Origin: Ewingella sp049889095
GTDB taxonomy: Bacteria; Pseudomonadota; Gammaproteobacteria; Enterobacterales; Enterobacteriaceae
Assembly: GCA_049889095.1 (NCBI GenBank)
Contig: JBLJFK010000001.1
DNA length: 64,000 nucleotides
Direction: 5' to 3' (one strand)
Shown: positions 8,909-17,518 of the stretch, one piece after another
Layout of the letters: each line of letters begins with the position of its first letter
How positions within the stretch are numbered: the first letter of the stretch is position 1
Program-made: the position numbers and the translations under genes
Notes under the pieces: model-generated
Database searches by the model: none
Told to the model about the DNA's origin: nothing
What the model saw: only the letters and a program-made list of their open reading frames with translations

Positions 8909-9454
8909 ATGCGTGCTGTCTCCCCTGTATTGGCCGCCAGCCGCGCCGTCAGTTTGTCGGAGCTTCTTACCCGCCGTGAATCTCGTCAGACCCGGCAGCG
9001 GGCATGGCTGGCGCGCCATCACTGTACGTTAATTTCCCTGACGATGGTGGTCCCGGGTGCGGTGAAAGACACCGTGCTCAGCCGGGAGTTATTTTGTCTC
9101 GCCTGGCAGGCGCTGGAAACCCTCAGCCAACAGCATGGATGGTCTTGGCTGGCATGGCGTTGCCTGCCACAGGATACCGGTTGCGAAGGGCTGATCGCTC
9201 TCGACTTTCCCGCGCAAGAGATCAAACAGGCGACGCTGGCGCTGGAAGATAACCATCCGCTCGGGCGCCTGTGGGACATCGACGTGCTTGATGCCAGCGG
9301 AACGATTTTGTCGCGCCAGGATTTTGGCCTGCCAGCACGCCGCTGCCTTATCTGTCAACAACCCGCCAATCTCTGTAGCCGTGAACAGAAACACAGTACG
9401 GCACAACTGCTCAGCCAGATGGAGGCGTTGTTTCATGCCGCAGCGGATAAATAA
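8909..9454 (+). CDS. citX: CitX, apo-citrate lyase phosphoribosyl-dephospho-CoA transferase
   Basis: Transfers the prosthetic group precursor to the serine of CitD, producing holo-citrate lyase. The 181-residue protein has the family motif GRLWDIDVLD (about residues 120-130) and the C-terminal RRCLICQQPANLC. Length and position between citF and citG match E. coli, where CitX is a separate protein rather than fused to CitG. The ATG follows the citF stop by three bases with GGAG upstream, and the stop overlaps citG by 20 bases. Confidence 0.94.
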   Translation: MRAVSPVLAASRAVSLSELLTRRESRQTRQRAWLARHHCTLISLTMVVPGAVKDTVLSRELFCLAWQALETLSQQHGWSWLAWRCLPQDTGCEGLIALDFPAQEIKQATLALEDNHPLGRLWDIDVLDASGTILSRQDFGLPARRCLICQQPANLCSREQKHSTAQLLSQMEALFHAAADK

Positions 9455-10313
9455 AACGCGGATTCAGGCTGTTAATGAGAAGGCTGAATGGGCAGAACTG
9501 GCCCGTCAGGCGTTACTGCAGGAAGTCAATCTGACCCCAAAACCGGGGTTGGTGGATCGTGCCAATAACGGTGCACATCGGGACATGACTCTGCAGCACT
9601 TTTATCGCAGCACTGAAGCGATAACGCCCTGGTTCTCCCGGTTTATTGCCGAAGGAGAGGCGAGTTGTCAGCAGTCAGCGGTTGAAATATTGCGCCGTCT
9701 GCGGCCATTGGGCATGGGCTGTGAAAGTGACATGTTTACGGCCACTGGCGGAGTGAATACGCATAAAGGCACGGTATTTTCTATGGGGCTGTTGTGCTGT
9801 GCTCTGGGGCGTCTGCATGGCCTCAGTAGGGCGATCACGGCCACTTCTCTTTGCCGCCAGGTGGCCCTTTTTTGTCAGGGTATGGTTGAAAAGGAGCTGT
9901 CACGCCTGCCTGCGCCGCTGCTGCAAACCGCCGGTCAGCGGCTGTTTCATCTGTATGGTTTGACCGGCGCGCGCGGAGAGGCACAGTCCGGCTTTGTCAC
10001 GGTGCTTGAACTCAGCCTGCCTTTTTATCGGCGGCTGATGGCACAGGGCAGAAGGCAGGATCAAGCCCTAAGCCAGACGCTGCTACTGCTGATGAGTCTG
10101 AATGCTGACACCAATGTGGTGTCGCGCGGGGGAATTGCCGGACTGACCTGGTTACAGGCCCGCGCCCGCGAGGTACTGCGTGAGTGCCGCCAGCGATGCG
10201 CAGCCCCTTTATTACAGGGCTTCGACCAACAATGTATCACTCGCAACCTCAGTCCCGGAGGCAGCGCCGATCTGCTGATCCTTACCTGGTTTTTGGCGCA
10301 GTTCCCGGAATAA
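9435..10313 (+). CDS. citG: CitG, triphosphoribosyl-dephospho-CoA synthase
   Basis: Makes the citrate lyase prosthetic group precursor from ATP and dephospho-CoA. The 292-residue protein carries EVNLTPKPGLVDRANNGAH near the N-terminus, ATGGVNTHKG in the middle, LTGARGEAQSG, and LSPGGSADLLILTWFLAQF at the end. The open frame starts at 9288 inside citX, but ATG 9435, ten bases after GGAGG, gives the family length and N-terminus. It overlaps citX by 20 bases, so the two maturation enzymes are translationally coupled. Confidence 0.95.
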   Translation: MPQRINKTRIQAVNEKAEWAELARQALLQEVNLTPKPGLVDRANNGAHRDMTLQHFYRSTEAITPWFSRFIAEGEASCQQSAVEILRRLRPLGMGCESDMFTATGGVNTHKGTVFSMGLLCCALGRLHGLSRAITATSLCRQVALFCQGMVEKELSRLPAPLLQTAGQRLFHLYGLTGARGEAQSGFVTVLELSLPFYRRLMAQGRRQDQALSQTLLLLMSLNADTNVVSRGGIAGLTWLQARAREVLRECRQRCAAPLLQGFDQQCITRNLSPGGSADLLILTWFLAQFPE

Positions 10314-10372
10314 ATAATTAACAAGCCCTGGTGATATTTATCACCTCAACCCGTATCCACAGGAGACCATTT

Positions 10373-11836
10373 ATGGTCATTTCAAAGGAATTCATCGGAA
10401 AAGCTATGCTGCCGCTGGTGGTGCTGGCTGTTCTGCTATGCATCCCTACGCCGGACGGTATGCCGCCACAAGCATGGCGTTACTTTGCTATTTTCGTCGC
10501 GATGATTGTCGGTATGATCCTCGAGCCTATCCCGGCGACGGCGATCAGCTTCATCGCTATGACGGTGTGTGTTATAGGCTCTAACTGGGTGCTGTTTGAT
10601 GTCAAAGAGCTGGCTGATCCGAATTTCGAAGCCGGAAAACAGGCGCTGAAATGGGGGTTGGCTGGTTTCTCCAGTACGACAGTCTGGCTGGTATTCGGGG
10701 CATTTATTTTTGCACTCGGCTATGAAGCCACGGGGCTTGGCCGCCGTATTGCATTGATTATGGTTAAGTTTATGGGTAAACGTACCCTGACGCTCGGCTA
10801 CGCTATCGTTATTATCGATATTCTGCTGGCACCGTTCACGCCTTCTAATACTGCGCGTACCGGTGGCACGGTTTTTCCGGTGGTGAAAAATCTGCCTGCG
10901 CTGTTTGAATCCTATCCAAATGATCCCTCTTCGCGCCGCATCGGCGGGTATCTGATGTGGATGATGGTGATCAGTACCAGCCTCAGTTCCTCGATGTTCA
11001 TTACCGGCGCGGCACCTAACATTCTGGGCGTAGAGTTTGTCAGTAAAATTGCCGGTGTGCACATTGGCTGGATGCAGTGGTTCCTGGCGTTTCTGCCGGT
11101 GGGTTTGATTTTACTGGTGGTGGCACCTTGGTTGTCATACATCCTTTACAAACCGGGCGTGACCAAAAGCAATGAGGTGTCAGTCTGGGCTGTAGGGGCG
11201 CTCAAAGAGATGGGCGCGCTGACTAAAAAAGAGCTGACGTTGATTGTGCTGGTTCTGTTCAGTCTCTGTTTGTGGGTATTCGGCAATAGCTTTATCGACG
11301 CCACCGCCGTCGGCTTGTTGGCCGTGTCGCTGATGCTGATCCTGCACGTAGTGGCGTGGAAAGATGTCACCAAATACTCCAGCGCGTGGAATACGTTGGT
11401 CAATCTCGCCACGCTGGTGGTGATGGCCAGCGGGCTGACCCGTTCAGGTTTTATCAAATGGTTTGCTGACACCATGAGCCATCACCTCAGCGGTTTCTCA
11501 CCGAATATGACGGTGGTCGCGCTGGTACTGGTGTTCTATTTCTCCCATTACTTGTTCGCCAGCCTGTCGGCGCATACCGCCACCATGATGCCGGTCATTC
11601 TGGCGGTGGCCATGGGCTTACCGGGCTTGCCGATGGCTGAGTTGTCTATGTTGTTGGTGTTGTCGATTGGTATTATGGGCGTCCTGACACCTTATGCGAC
11701 CGGACCCGGAGTGATTATTTATGGCTGCGGCTACGTCAAATCAAAAGACTATTGGCGTCTCGGTGGGATCATGGGCGTGCTCTACATCTCAATGCTGCTG
11801 TTGGTGGGCTGGCCGCTGATGAGGTTGTGGATGTAA
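10373..11836 (+). CDS. citT: CitT, citrate:succinate antiporter
   Basis: Inner membrane citrate/succinate exchanger of the DASS family, 487 residues with about twelve membrane segments. It is nearly collinear with E. coli CitT (MPPQAWRYFAIFVAMIVGM, APFTPSNTARTGGTVFPV, YATGPGVIIYGCGYVKSKD). The frame is open from 10331, but ATG 10373 has AGGAGA seven bases upstream and matches the family start. Uptake of citrate in exchange for succinate fits E. coli-type anaerobic citrate fermentation with a co-substrate, rather than the sodium-dependent CitS system of Klebsiella. Confidence 0.95.
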   Translation: MVISKEFIGKAMLPLVVLAVLLCIPTPDGMPPQAWRYFAIFVAMIVGMILEPIPATAISFIAMTVCVIGSNWVLFDVKELADPNFEAGKQALKWGLAGFSSTTVWLVFGAFIFALGYEATGLGRRIALIMVKFMGKRTLTLGYAIVIIDILLAPFTPSNTARTGGTVFPVVKNLPALFESYPNDPSSRRIGGYLMWMMVISTSLSSSMFITGAAPNILGVEFVSKIAGVHIGWMQWFLAFLPVGLILLVVAPWLSYILYKPGVTKSNEVSVWAVGALKEMGALTKKELTLIVLVLFSLCLWVFGNSFIDATAVGLLAVSLMLILHVVAWKDVTKYSSAWNTLVNLATLVVMASGLTRSGFIKWFADTMSHHLSGFSPNMTVVALVLVFYFSHYLFASLSAHTATMMPVILAVAMGLPGLPMAELSMLLVLSIGIMGVLTPYATGPGVIIYGCGYVKSKDYWRLGGIMGVLYISMLLLVGWPLMRLWM

Positions 11837-11865
11837 TCACTGGCCCTGATGATATCAATCGGAAT

Positions 11866-11892
11866 AAGCGGAGCTAAGCCTCCGCTTTTTTT
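11866..11892 (+). terminator. Rho-independent terminator of the cit operon
   Basis: A perfect eight-base stem, AAGCGGAG with CTCCGCTT, around the loop CTAAGC, runs into seven T residues. It lies 29 bases after the citT stop. Confidence 0.92.
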
Positions 11893-11989
11893 ATGAATTT
11901 TTTGGTAATAGACCTTAACGGGTTGTTACTCCACATCGTTTCGTTCCCGTCGTGACATCCTGTACCCTTGGTCGTTTTCGCGTATCGCA

Positions 11990-12018
11990 TTGATAATTAT
12001 TATCGTTTGAATTATTCT
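11990..12018 (+). promoter_or_regulatory. Fur box and promoter of the siderophore ABC operon
   Basis: TGATAAT-T-ATTATCG at 11991-12005 is a 7-1-7 inverted repeat with one mismatch to the Fur consensus. It overlaps a good -35 (TTGATA, 11990-11995) that is spaced 17 bases from TATTCT (12013-12018). Binding of Fe-Fur here would block RNA polymerase, so iron starvation should switch the operon on. Confidence 0.8.
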
Positions 12019-12056
12019 TATGCCTCTTCAGGGAAACGTAAAGGAATGACAAGAAG

Positions 12057-13223
12057 ATGATTATACAGGGAAAAATCAGCAACAAATTTTTAACAGCAAT
12101 CACGCTGAGCGTGGTTGCAGGACTGGTAAGCGCCGCGGCTCAGGCCGTGACCGTCACGGATATCGCCGGCCGTATTGTCACCGTGCCGGATAATGTAGAG
12201 CGTATTGTGCTCGGCGAGGGGCGGTTATTCTTTGCGTTATCACTGCTGGAAGGGCAGAAGCCTTTCGACCGCATTGTCGGCTGGCAGGGTGATTTACGCA
12301 AACTCGACCCGCAAACATACGCCGTCTATAAAGCAAAATTCCCGCAAATTGATGCAATTCCTTTGATCGGCAATACCAGTGCTGACAGTATCAGCCCGGA
12401 AAAAGTGTTGACGTTAAAGCCGCAAGTGGCGATTTTCGGTTTATCAGGCCACGGGCCGGGTAAAGAGAGTGCCCTGGTTGAACAGTTACAGAAAGCCGGT
12501 GTGCCGGTGGTGTTTGTCGATTTCCGTACCTCACCGCTGAAAAATACCCTGCCGAGCATGGCGTTACTGGGCAAAGTGCTGAACCGCGAGAAACCGGCTC
12601 GGGATTACATTGCGTTCTATCAGGAGAATATCAAACGCGTCACCGATGTGATCGGCGATATTCCTGAGCAGGACAAGCCGAAGGTATTTATCGAAATGCG
12701 CGCCTCAACCGCAGACGAGTGCTGCCGGTCGGCCGGTAAAGGTAACATGGGAGACTTTATCGATCTGGCCGGTGGGATTAACATTGCCAAACCGCTGTTG
12801 CCAGGGCCGCTGGGTCAGGTAAATCTGGAAAAGGTGATTGCCTCGCAGCCTGATGTTTACATCGTCAGCGGCGCAGCATCGCCGCAGAAAGCCGGTGATG
12901 CCAACCCGACGACCAGCCTGATGCTGGGCGCACTGGTTACGCCACAGCAGGCACAAACCAGCTTGACGCCGCTTTTGCAGCGTAAAGGGATTTCCAGCCT
13001 GAAAGCGTTGGAAGAGGGCCGCAGCTACGGCATCTGGCACAACTATTACAATTCGCCATATAACGTCATGGCAGTGCAGGCGTTTGCCAAATGGTTCTAC
13101 CCGCAGAAATTTACCGATCTGGACCCTGAGCAGACCCAGAAACAGATGTACAAACAGTTCCTGGCCGTAGAATCGACAGGCACCTACTGGATCGGTGCCA
13201 AAAACCCGGAAAACGTGCAGTAA
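12057..13223 (+). CDS. Periplasmic binding protein of a siderophore ABC importer (YiuA-like)
   Basis: Substrate-binding protein of the FecB/BtuF class for an iron complex. The 388-residue precursor has a signal peptide ending near VSAAAQA, then VTVTDIAGRIVTVPDNVERIV, the usual first strand of the family. A paired-cysteine stretch, STADECCRSAGKGNMGDFI, occurs near residue 220. First gene of a four-gene set (binding protein, permease, ATPase, TonB receptor) behind a Fur box; this order matches yiuABC-yiuR of Yersinia, so a catecholate or related siderophore is the likely ligand. The precise ligand cannot be read from the sequence. Confidence 0.85.
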   Translation: MIIQGKISNKFLTAITLSVVAGLVSAAAQAVTVTDIAGRIVTVPDNVERIVLGEGRLFFALSLLEGQKPFDRIVGWQGDLRKLDPQTYAVYKAKFPQIDAIPLIGNTSADSISPEKVLTLKPQVAIFGLSGHGPGKESALVEQLQKAGVPVVFVDFRTSPLKNTLPSMALLGKVLNREKPARDYIAFYQENIKRVTDVIGDIPEQDKPKVFIEMRASTADECCRSAGKGNMGDFIDLAGGINIAKPLLPGPLGQVNLEKVIASQPDVYIVSGAASPQKAGDANPTTSLMLGALVTPQQAQTSLTPLLQRKGISSLKALEEGRSYGIWHNYYNSPYNVMAVQAFAKWFYPQKFTDLDPEQTQKQMYKQFLAVESTGTYWIGAKNPENVQ

Positions 13224-13268
13224 CCCGTTGCAGGTTTTGTTTTATCAATTACTGAGATGTTGAGACAC

Positions 13269-14351
13269 ATGAGCACAACCACTGATCCCCTACTGACTGG
13301 CAGCCCGCAGGCTGACAACAGCGTGATGGGCCGCTACCAGAGTATTGTCCGCCGCCGTCTGTTGCTTATGCTGGTGCTGGTGGTGGCGATTGTCATCTCA
13401 TTGATCATCGACTTCGTTATGGGGCCGTCGGGGTTATCGCTTGGCACACTGTGGCAAACGTTGTTTGATGCCGCATCGGCCGATGCCGGTACTCGCGTGA
13501 TTGTCTGGGACATCCGTTTACCCTATGCGTTGATGGCTATTGCCGTCGGTATGTCGCTCGGCCTGGCTGGCGCAGAGATGCAAACCATCCTCAATAATCC
13601 ACTGGCTTCGCCATTTACTCTTGGCGTCTCTTCGGCAGCGGCCTTTGGTGCGGCGCTGGCGATTGTGCTTGGTATTGGTATTCCGGGCGTTCCGGATCAG
13701 TGGTTTATCTCCGCGAATGCTTTCATCTTTGCATTGCTGGCCGCATTAATGCTCGATGGCATCACCCGCTGGACGCGTGTCGCCAGTTCCGGTGTGGTGT
13801 TGTTCGGTATTGCGCTGGTCTTTACCTTCAACGCACTGGTATCGCTGATGCAGTTTATTGCCACTGAAGATACCTTGCAGGGGCTGGTGTTCTGGACCAT
13901 GGGCAGTCTGGCACGTGCGTCGTGGGTCAAACTTGGCGTAATGCTGCTGGCGTTCCTGGTGTTGCTGCCGTGGTCGATGATGAGCGCGTGGAAGCTGACC
14001 GCGTTGCGCCTGGGCGAAGATCGCGCCATAAGTTTTGGTATCGACGTGCGCCGTTTACGCCTTGCGACCTTGCTGCGTATCAGTATTCTTTCCGCACTGG
14101 CGGTCGCTTTTGTTGGGCCGATTGGCTTTATCGGTCTGGTGGCACCGCATATCGCCCGCCTGATGTTTGGTGAAGATCACCGTTTCTACCTGCCAGCGAG
14201 TGCATTGATTGGTGCGCTGGTGCTGTCGATGGCGTCCGTGGCCTCGAAAAATCTGGTGCCGGGTGTCATTATACCGGTGGGGATCGTCACATCGCTGGTC
14301 GGCGTGCCGTTCTTCCTGAGCATTATTTTGCGCCATCGGGGGAGTGTCTGA
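13269..14351 (+). CDS. Iron-siderophore ABC permease, FecCD family (YiuB-like)
   Basis: Inner membrane permease that moves an iron chelate from the binding protein into the cytoplasm. About 360 residues with nine to ten membrane segments and family stretches RLPYALMAIAVGMSLGLAGA, NNPLASPFTLGVSSAAAFGA and GPIGFIGLVAPHIARLMFG, the last being the ATPase-coupling loop. ATG 13257 and ATG 13269 are both possible; 13269 (MSTTTDPLL) is preferred because TGAGA precedes it, but the evidence is thin. The stop overlaps the ATPase start by one base. A single permease gene implies a homodimer. Confidence 0.9.
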   Translation: MSTTTDPLLTGSPQADNSVMGRYQSIVRRRLLLMLVLVVAIVISLIIDFVMGPSGLSLGTLWQTLFDAASADAGTRVIVWDIRLPYALMAIAVGMSLGLAGAEMQTILNNPLASPFTLGVSSAAAFGAALAIVLGIGIPGVPDQWFISANAFIFALLAALMLDGITRWTRVASSGVVLFGIALVFTFNALVSLMQFIATEDTLQGLVFWTMGSLARASWVKLGVMLLAFLVLLPWSMMSAWKLTALRLGEDRAISFGIDVRRLRLATLLRISILSALAVAFVGPIGFIGLVAPHIARLMFGEDHRFYLPASALIGALVLSMASVASKNLVPGVIIPVGIVTSLVGVPFFLSIILRHRGSV

Positions 14352-15166
14352 TGTTCAAGCCCGATCTCAATGCGGCAACGCAGGGCCTACAAATTCGTGA
14401 TTTCAACGCCGGATATCCGAAACGCCCGGTGATTCGGCATCTCAATGTTCCGATGTTGCCTCGCGGAAAAATTACCGTCCTGCTTGGGCCAAATGGCAGC
14501 GGAAAGTCCACGTTATTACGCTCTATGGCTGGGCTAAACCGTGCCGAAGGGCAGTTGCTTCTCGATGGCCATGACCTGATGCCCATGCCGTTTGCCCGTC
14601 GAGCCGAACAGGTCGTTTACCTGCCGCAGTCGCTACCTGCGGGCGTGCATCTGCATGTGCTGGAGTCCATTATCGTGGCCCAGCGCGCCTCCGGCAGCCA
14701 CAGTAAACAGCGCGAAACTACTGAACAGGTAATGACACTGCTGAAACAGCTGGGTATTGAACATTTGGCACTGAGTTACCTCGACCAACTCTCCGGCGGG
14801 CAGAAACAACTGGTGGGTCTGGCGCAGTCGCTGATCCGTCAACCGTCATTGCTGCTGCTCGACGAACCTTTGTCGGCGCTCGACCTGAACTATCAGTTTC
14901 ACGTGATGGATCTGGTGCGTAAGGAAACACAGAAGCGCAATATTGTCACCGTCGTGGTGGTGCATGATATCAACATCGCACTGCGCCACGGCGATCGCGT
15001 GCTGATGCTCAAACAGGGTGATCTAATTGCTGACGGGGAGCCTTCAGAGGTGATCACTCCGGAAAGTCTGGCGCGCGTCTATGGCGTGCGTGGGCGCATT
15101 GAACGCTGCTCGCAGGGAACGCCGCAAATACTGATCGACGGACTGGTCGGCGACCCCTCTATTTAA
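14351..15166 (+). CDS. Iron-siderophore ABC ATPase (YiuC-like)
   Basis: ATP-hydrolysing subunit of the importer, 271 residues. Walker A is GPNGSGKST at about residues 46-54, the signature is LSGGQKQLVGLAQ, and Walker B is LLLLDEPLSALDLN, followed by VVVHDINIALRHGD with the switch histidine. Of FepC/FhuC type. The start overlaps the permease stop (TGATG) with GGGGAG upstream, so it is translationally coupled. A gap of 204 bases follows before cirA. Confidence 0.92.
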   Translation: MFKPDLNAATQGLQIRDFNAGYPKRPVIRHLNVPMLPRGKITVLLGPNGSGKSTLLRSMAGLNRAEGQLLLDGHDLMPMPFARRAEQVVYLPQSLPAGVHLHVLESIIVAQRASGSHSKQRETTEQVMTLLKQLGIEHLALSYLDQLSGGQKQLVGLAQSLIRQPSLLLLDEPLSALDLNYQFHVMDLVRKETQKRNIVTVVVVHDINIALRHGDRVLMLKQGDLIADGEPSEVITPESLARVYGVRGRIERCSQGTPQILIDGLVGDPSI

Positions 15167-15213
15167 GTCGTGCCGCCCCATTTTTATAAGCAACGATATA
15201 CAGCTATAAAAAG

Positions 15214-15238
15214 CGTGGTCGCCAATGTAGCGGCCACG
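15214..15238 (+). terminator. Hairpin between the ABC operon and cirA
   Basis: CGTGGTCGC pairs with GCGGCCACG (one G-T pair) around a seven-base loop. The T-run after it is short (TATTT), so it may be a weak terminator or an mRNA stabiliser that lets some transcription pass into cirA. Confidence 0.5.
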
Positions 15239-15326
15239 TATTTCAACTTGTGAGCCTAAAACTAAAAACAGTCCCACTGATCCGGGCAGGATGCGCTCGT
15301 CTTTTATCCGGTCAGTGAGAAAATTT

Positions 15327-15348
15327 AATAACAAGTCAGTTTGTTATT
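15327..15348 (+). promoter_or_regulatory. Perfect inverted repeat just upstream of cirA
   Basis: AATAACAA and TTGTTATT form a perfect eight-base inverted repeat with a six-base spacer (GTCAGT), ending 22 bases before the cirA ATG. It does not fit the Fur 7-1-7 pattern. It could be an operator or a leader hairpin close to the ribosome-binding site. Confidence 0.4.
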
Positions 15349-15370
15349 TTTATCTCATGGAGAGAAGATC

Positions 15371-17344
15371 ATGGTTAAGGTTACATTGACACCGGCGCTT
15401 AAAGTCGGGCTTATCGCACAGCTATTCACCGCTGCTTTCCCAGTATTTGCTGAGGAGGCCAGGGACGTAAAAGAGAAGGAAGATCAGATCGTTGTTACTG
15501 CCTCTTCGGTAGAACAGAATCTCAAAGATGCACCCGCCAGTATCAGCGTGATAACCCGCAAGGATCTGGACAGGCAGCCGGTGCAAAACCTCAAAGAAGT
15601 ATTGAAAAATGTCCCGGGCGTGCAGCTTACCAGCGAAGGCGACAACCGGCAGGGCGTCAGTATCCGTGGTCTGGACAGCGGCTATACGCTGATTCTGGTG
15701 GATGGCAAACGCGTTAACTCGCGCAATGCAGTTTTTCGGCATAATGACTTTGACCTGAGCTGGATCCCAACTGAGTCTATCGAGCGTATCGAAGTGGTGC
15801 GCGGGCCGATGTCGTCTCTGTATGGCTCTGATGCACTGGGTGGCGTAGTCAACATCATCACCAAGAAAATCGGTACCGCCTGGCACGGTACCCTGAGTGC
15901 AGATACTACTGTGCAGGAACATCGCGATCGCGGTGACAGCTACAACGGTAACTTTTTCACCAGCGGCCCGCTAATCGACGGCCTGCTCGGGGTGAAAGTT
16001 AATGGCGCCCTCGGCAAACGTGAAAAAGATCAGGCGCAGTCATCCAGCAGCGAAACTGGCCTGCCGCGTATTGAGGGATACACCTCGCGCAATAGCAATG
16101 TTGAATTTGCGCTGACGCCGACCGACAACCAGGACATGACCTTCGGCTATGGCCTTGACCGTCAGGATCGTGATTCCGATACGTTGGATAAAAACCGCAT
16201 TGAGCGCGAAAACTATTCGCTGGGCCATAATGGCCGCTGGGACTGGGCCAATACTGAATTGCGCTTCTACGGTGAAAACATCGAGAACAAAAACGGCAGC
16301 GCCATTACCTCGAAAAGTAACTCGCTTGACGGGAAAATCGTCGTGCCGCTGGGTGACTACAACCAGCTTTTCAGCTTTGGCGGTGAATACCGCAACGACA
16401 AACTGGAAGATAGCGTTAATTTGGTCAACAGCAGCAGCACGCAGACCAACCAATACGCGCTGTTTGTGGAAGATGAATGGCGGATTTTTGAAAGTCTGGC
16501 GCTGACCACTGGCGTGCGTATGGATGACCACGAGAACTACGGCGTTAACTGGTCTCCGCGGGCTTATTTGGTCTACAACGCTACCGACACAGTGACGGTT
16601 AAAGGAGGGTGGGCGACGGCATTCAAAGCACCGTCCCTGTTGCAGCTCAGCCCGGACTGGCAGACCGGTTCTTGCCGTGGCAGTTGCAAGGTCATAGGCA
16701 GCCCGGATCTTGAGCCAGAAACCAGTGAAAATGTGGAGTTTGGCCTCTATTACGCCGGGGAAGAGGGCCTGCTGGAAGACGTCACTGCTAGCGCTACTGT
16801 TTTCCAGAATGACATCGATGACATGATCAATATTAACCGCACAGCCAATCGCGCGCAGGCACCGAGTTACGAGAACTTCGTAGGTTTTGATGCGGCGGGC
16901 AATCCAATTTTCCGCTACTTCAACGTCAATAAAGCACGCATCCGTGGTCTCGAAACGGAGCTGAAGTTGCCGCTGAGCAAGGAAGTTGATCTGAAACTGA
17001 ATTACACCTACAACGACGGGCGTGATCTCAGCGACGGCGGCAACAAACCGCTCAGCTCGCTGCCATTTCACACCGCCAACGCAACGCTGGACTGGGTACT
17101 GCAAGAGGACTGGGGCCTGTATATTTCCGCCAACCTAAAAGGGCGATCCCGCACCGTAAATAACGATGGCACCACGCCTGCGGGTTACACCCTCTGGAAT
17201 ACCGGTGGTTCATACAACGTAAACAAAGCTGTGAAGATCCGCGCCGGGGTATTAAACCTGACCGACAAAGATCTCAGCCGTGATGATTACAGCTATAACG
17301 AAGAAGGACGCCGTTACTTTATGGCGGTTGATTATAGTTTCTGA
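15371..17344 (+). CDS. cirA: CirA, TonB-dependent catecholate siderophore receptor
   Basis: Outer membrane 22-strand barrel with N-terminal plug that imports catecholate iron complexes such as dihydroxybenzoylserine, powered by TonB; in E. coli it is also the colicin I receptor. The 657-residue precursor has a signal peptide ending FPVFA, a TonB box DQIVVTA at about 38-44, plug motifs VSIRGLDSGYTLILVDGKRV and GPMSSLYGSDALGGVVNIIT, and the terminal aromatic residue of FMAVDYSF. It is close to E. coli CirA throughout. Start 15371 (MVKVTLTPAL) is preceded by GGAGAGAAGATC. In E. coli cirA lies beside lysP; here the cit and ABC genes separate them. Confidence 0.95.
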   Translation: MVKVTLTPALKVGLIAQLFTAAFPVFAEEARDVKEKEDQIVVTASSVEQNLKDAPASISVITRKDLDRQPVQNLKEVLKNVPGVQLTSEGDNRQGVSIRGLDSGYTLILVDGKRVNSRNAVFRHNDFDLSWIPTESIERIEVVRGPMSSLYGSDALGGVVNIITKKIGTAWHGTLSADTTVQEHRDRGDSYNGNFFTSGPLIDGLLGVKVNGALGKREKDQAQSSSSETGLPRIEGYTSRNSNVEFALTPTDNQDMTFGYGLDRQDRDSDTLDKNRIERENYSLGHNGRWDWANTELRFYGENIENKNGSAITSKSNSLDGKIVVPLGDYNQLFSFGGEYRNDKLEDSVNLVNSSSTQTNQYALFVEDEWRIFESLALTTGVRMDDHENYGVNWSPRAYLVYNATDTVTVKGGWATAFKAPSLLQLSPDWQTGSCRGSCKVIGSPDLEPETSENVEFGLYYAGEEGLLEDVTASATVFQNDIDDMININRTANRAQAPSYENFVGFDAAGNPIFRYFNVNKARIRGLETELKLPLSKEVDLKLNYTYNDGRDLSDGGNKPLSSLPFHTANATLDWVLQEDWGLYISANLKGRSRTVNNDGTTPAGYTLWNTGGSYNVNKAVKIRAGVLNLTDKDLSRDDYSYNEEGRRYFMAVDYSF

Positions 17345-17399
17345 TGATGTGCTGACATCATAAGCTGCAGGTCATGGGCTCGCCGCCCACACACTGCTC

Positions 17400-17430
17400 G
17401 AAAGGGGCGTACAAGAGATGCGCCCCTTTC
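17400..17430. terminator. Hairpin between convergent cirA and sugar ABC genes
   Basis: GAAAGGGGCG and CGCCCCTTTC form a perfect ten-base stem around an 11-base loop. It sits between two genes that point at each other, so it probably stops transcription from both sides, although neither side has a clean T-run. Confidence 0.6.
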
Positions 17431-17518
17431 CAATCCTGCGTCTTTTTTACTGCGAGTTACTCGCAGTTGTATCCGAGTATGACCTTCATTCCAGCGATAA
17501 TGCGCAGTGCAAAAGTGC

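Noticed and set aside
16040..17104. Long open frame antisense to cirA
   Set aside because: It lies fully within the well-supported cirA gene on the other strand and arises from its codon bias. Similar shadows occur opposite citT, uhpB, kat and the pump genes.
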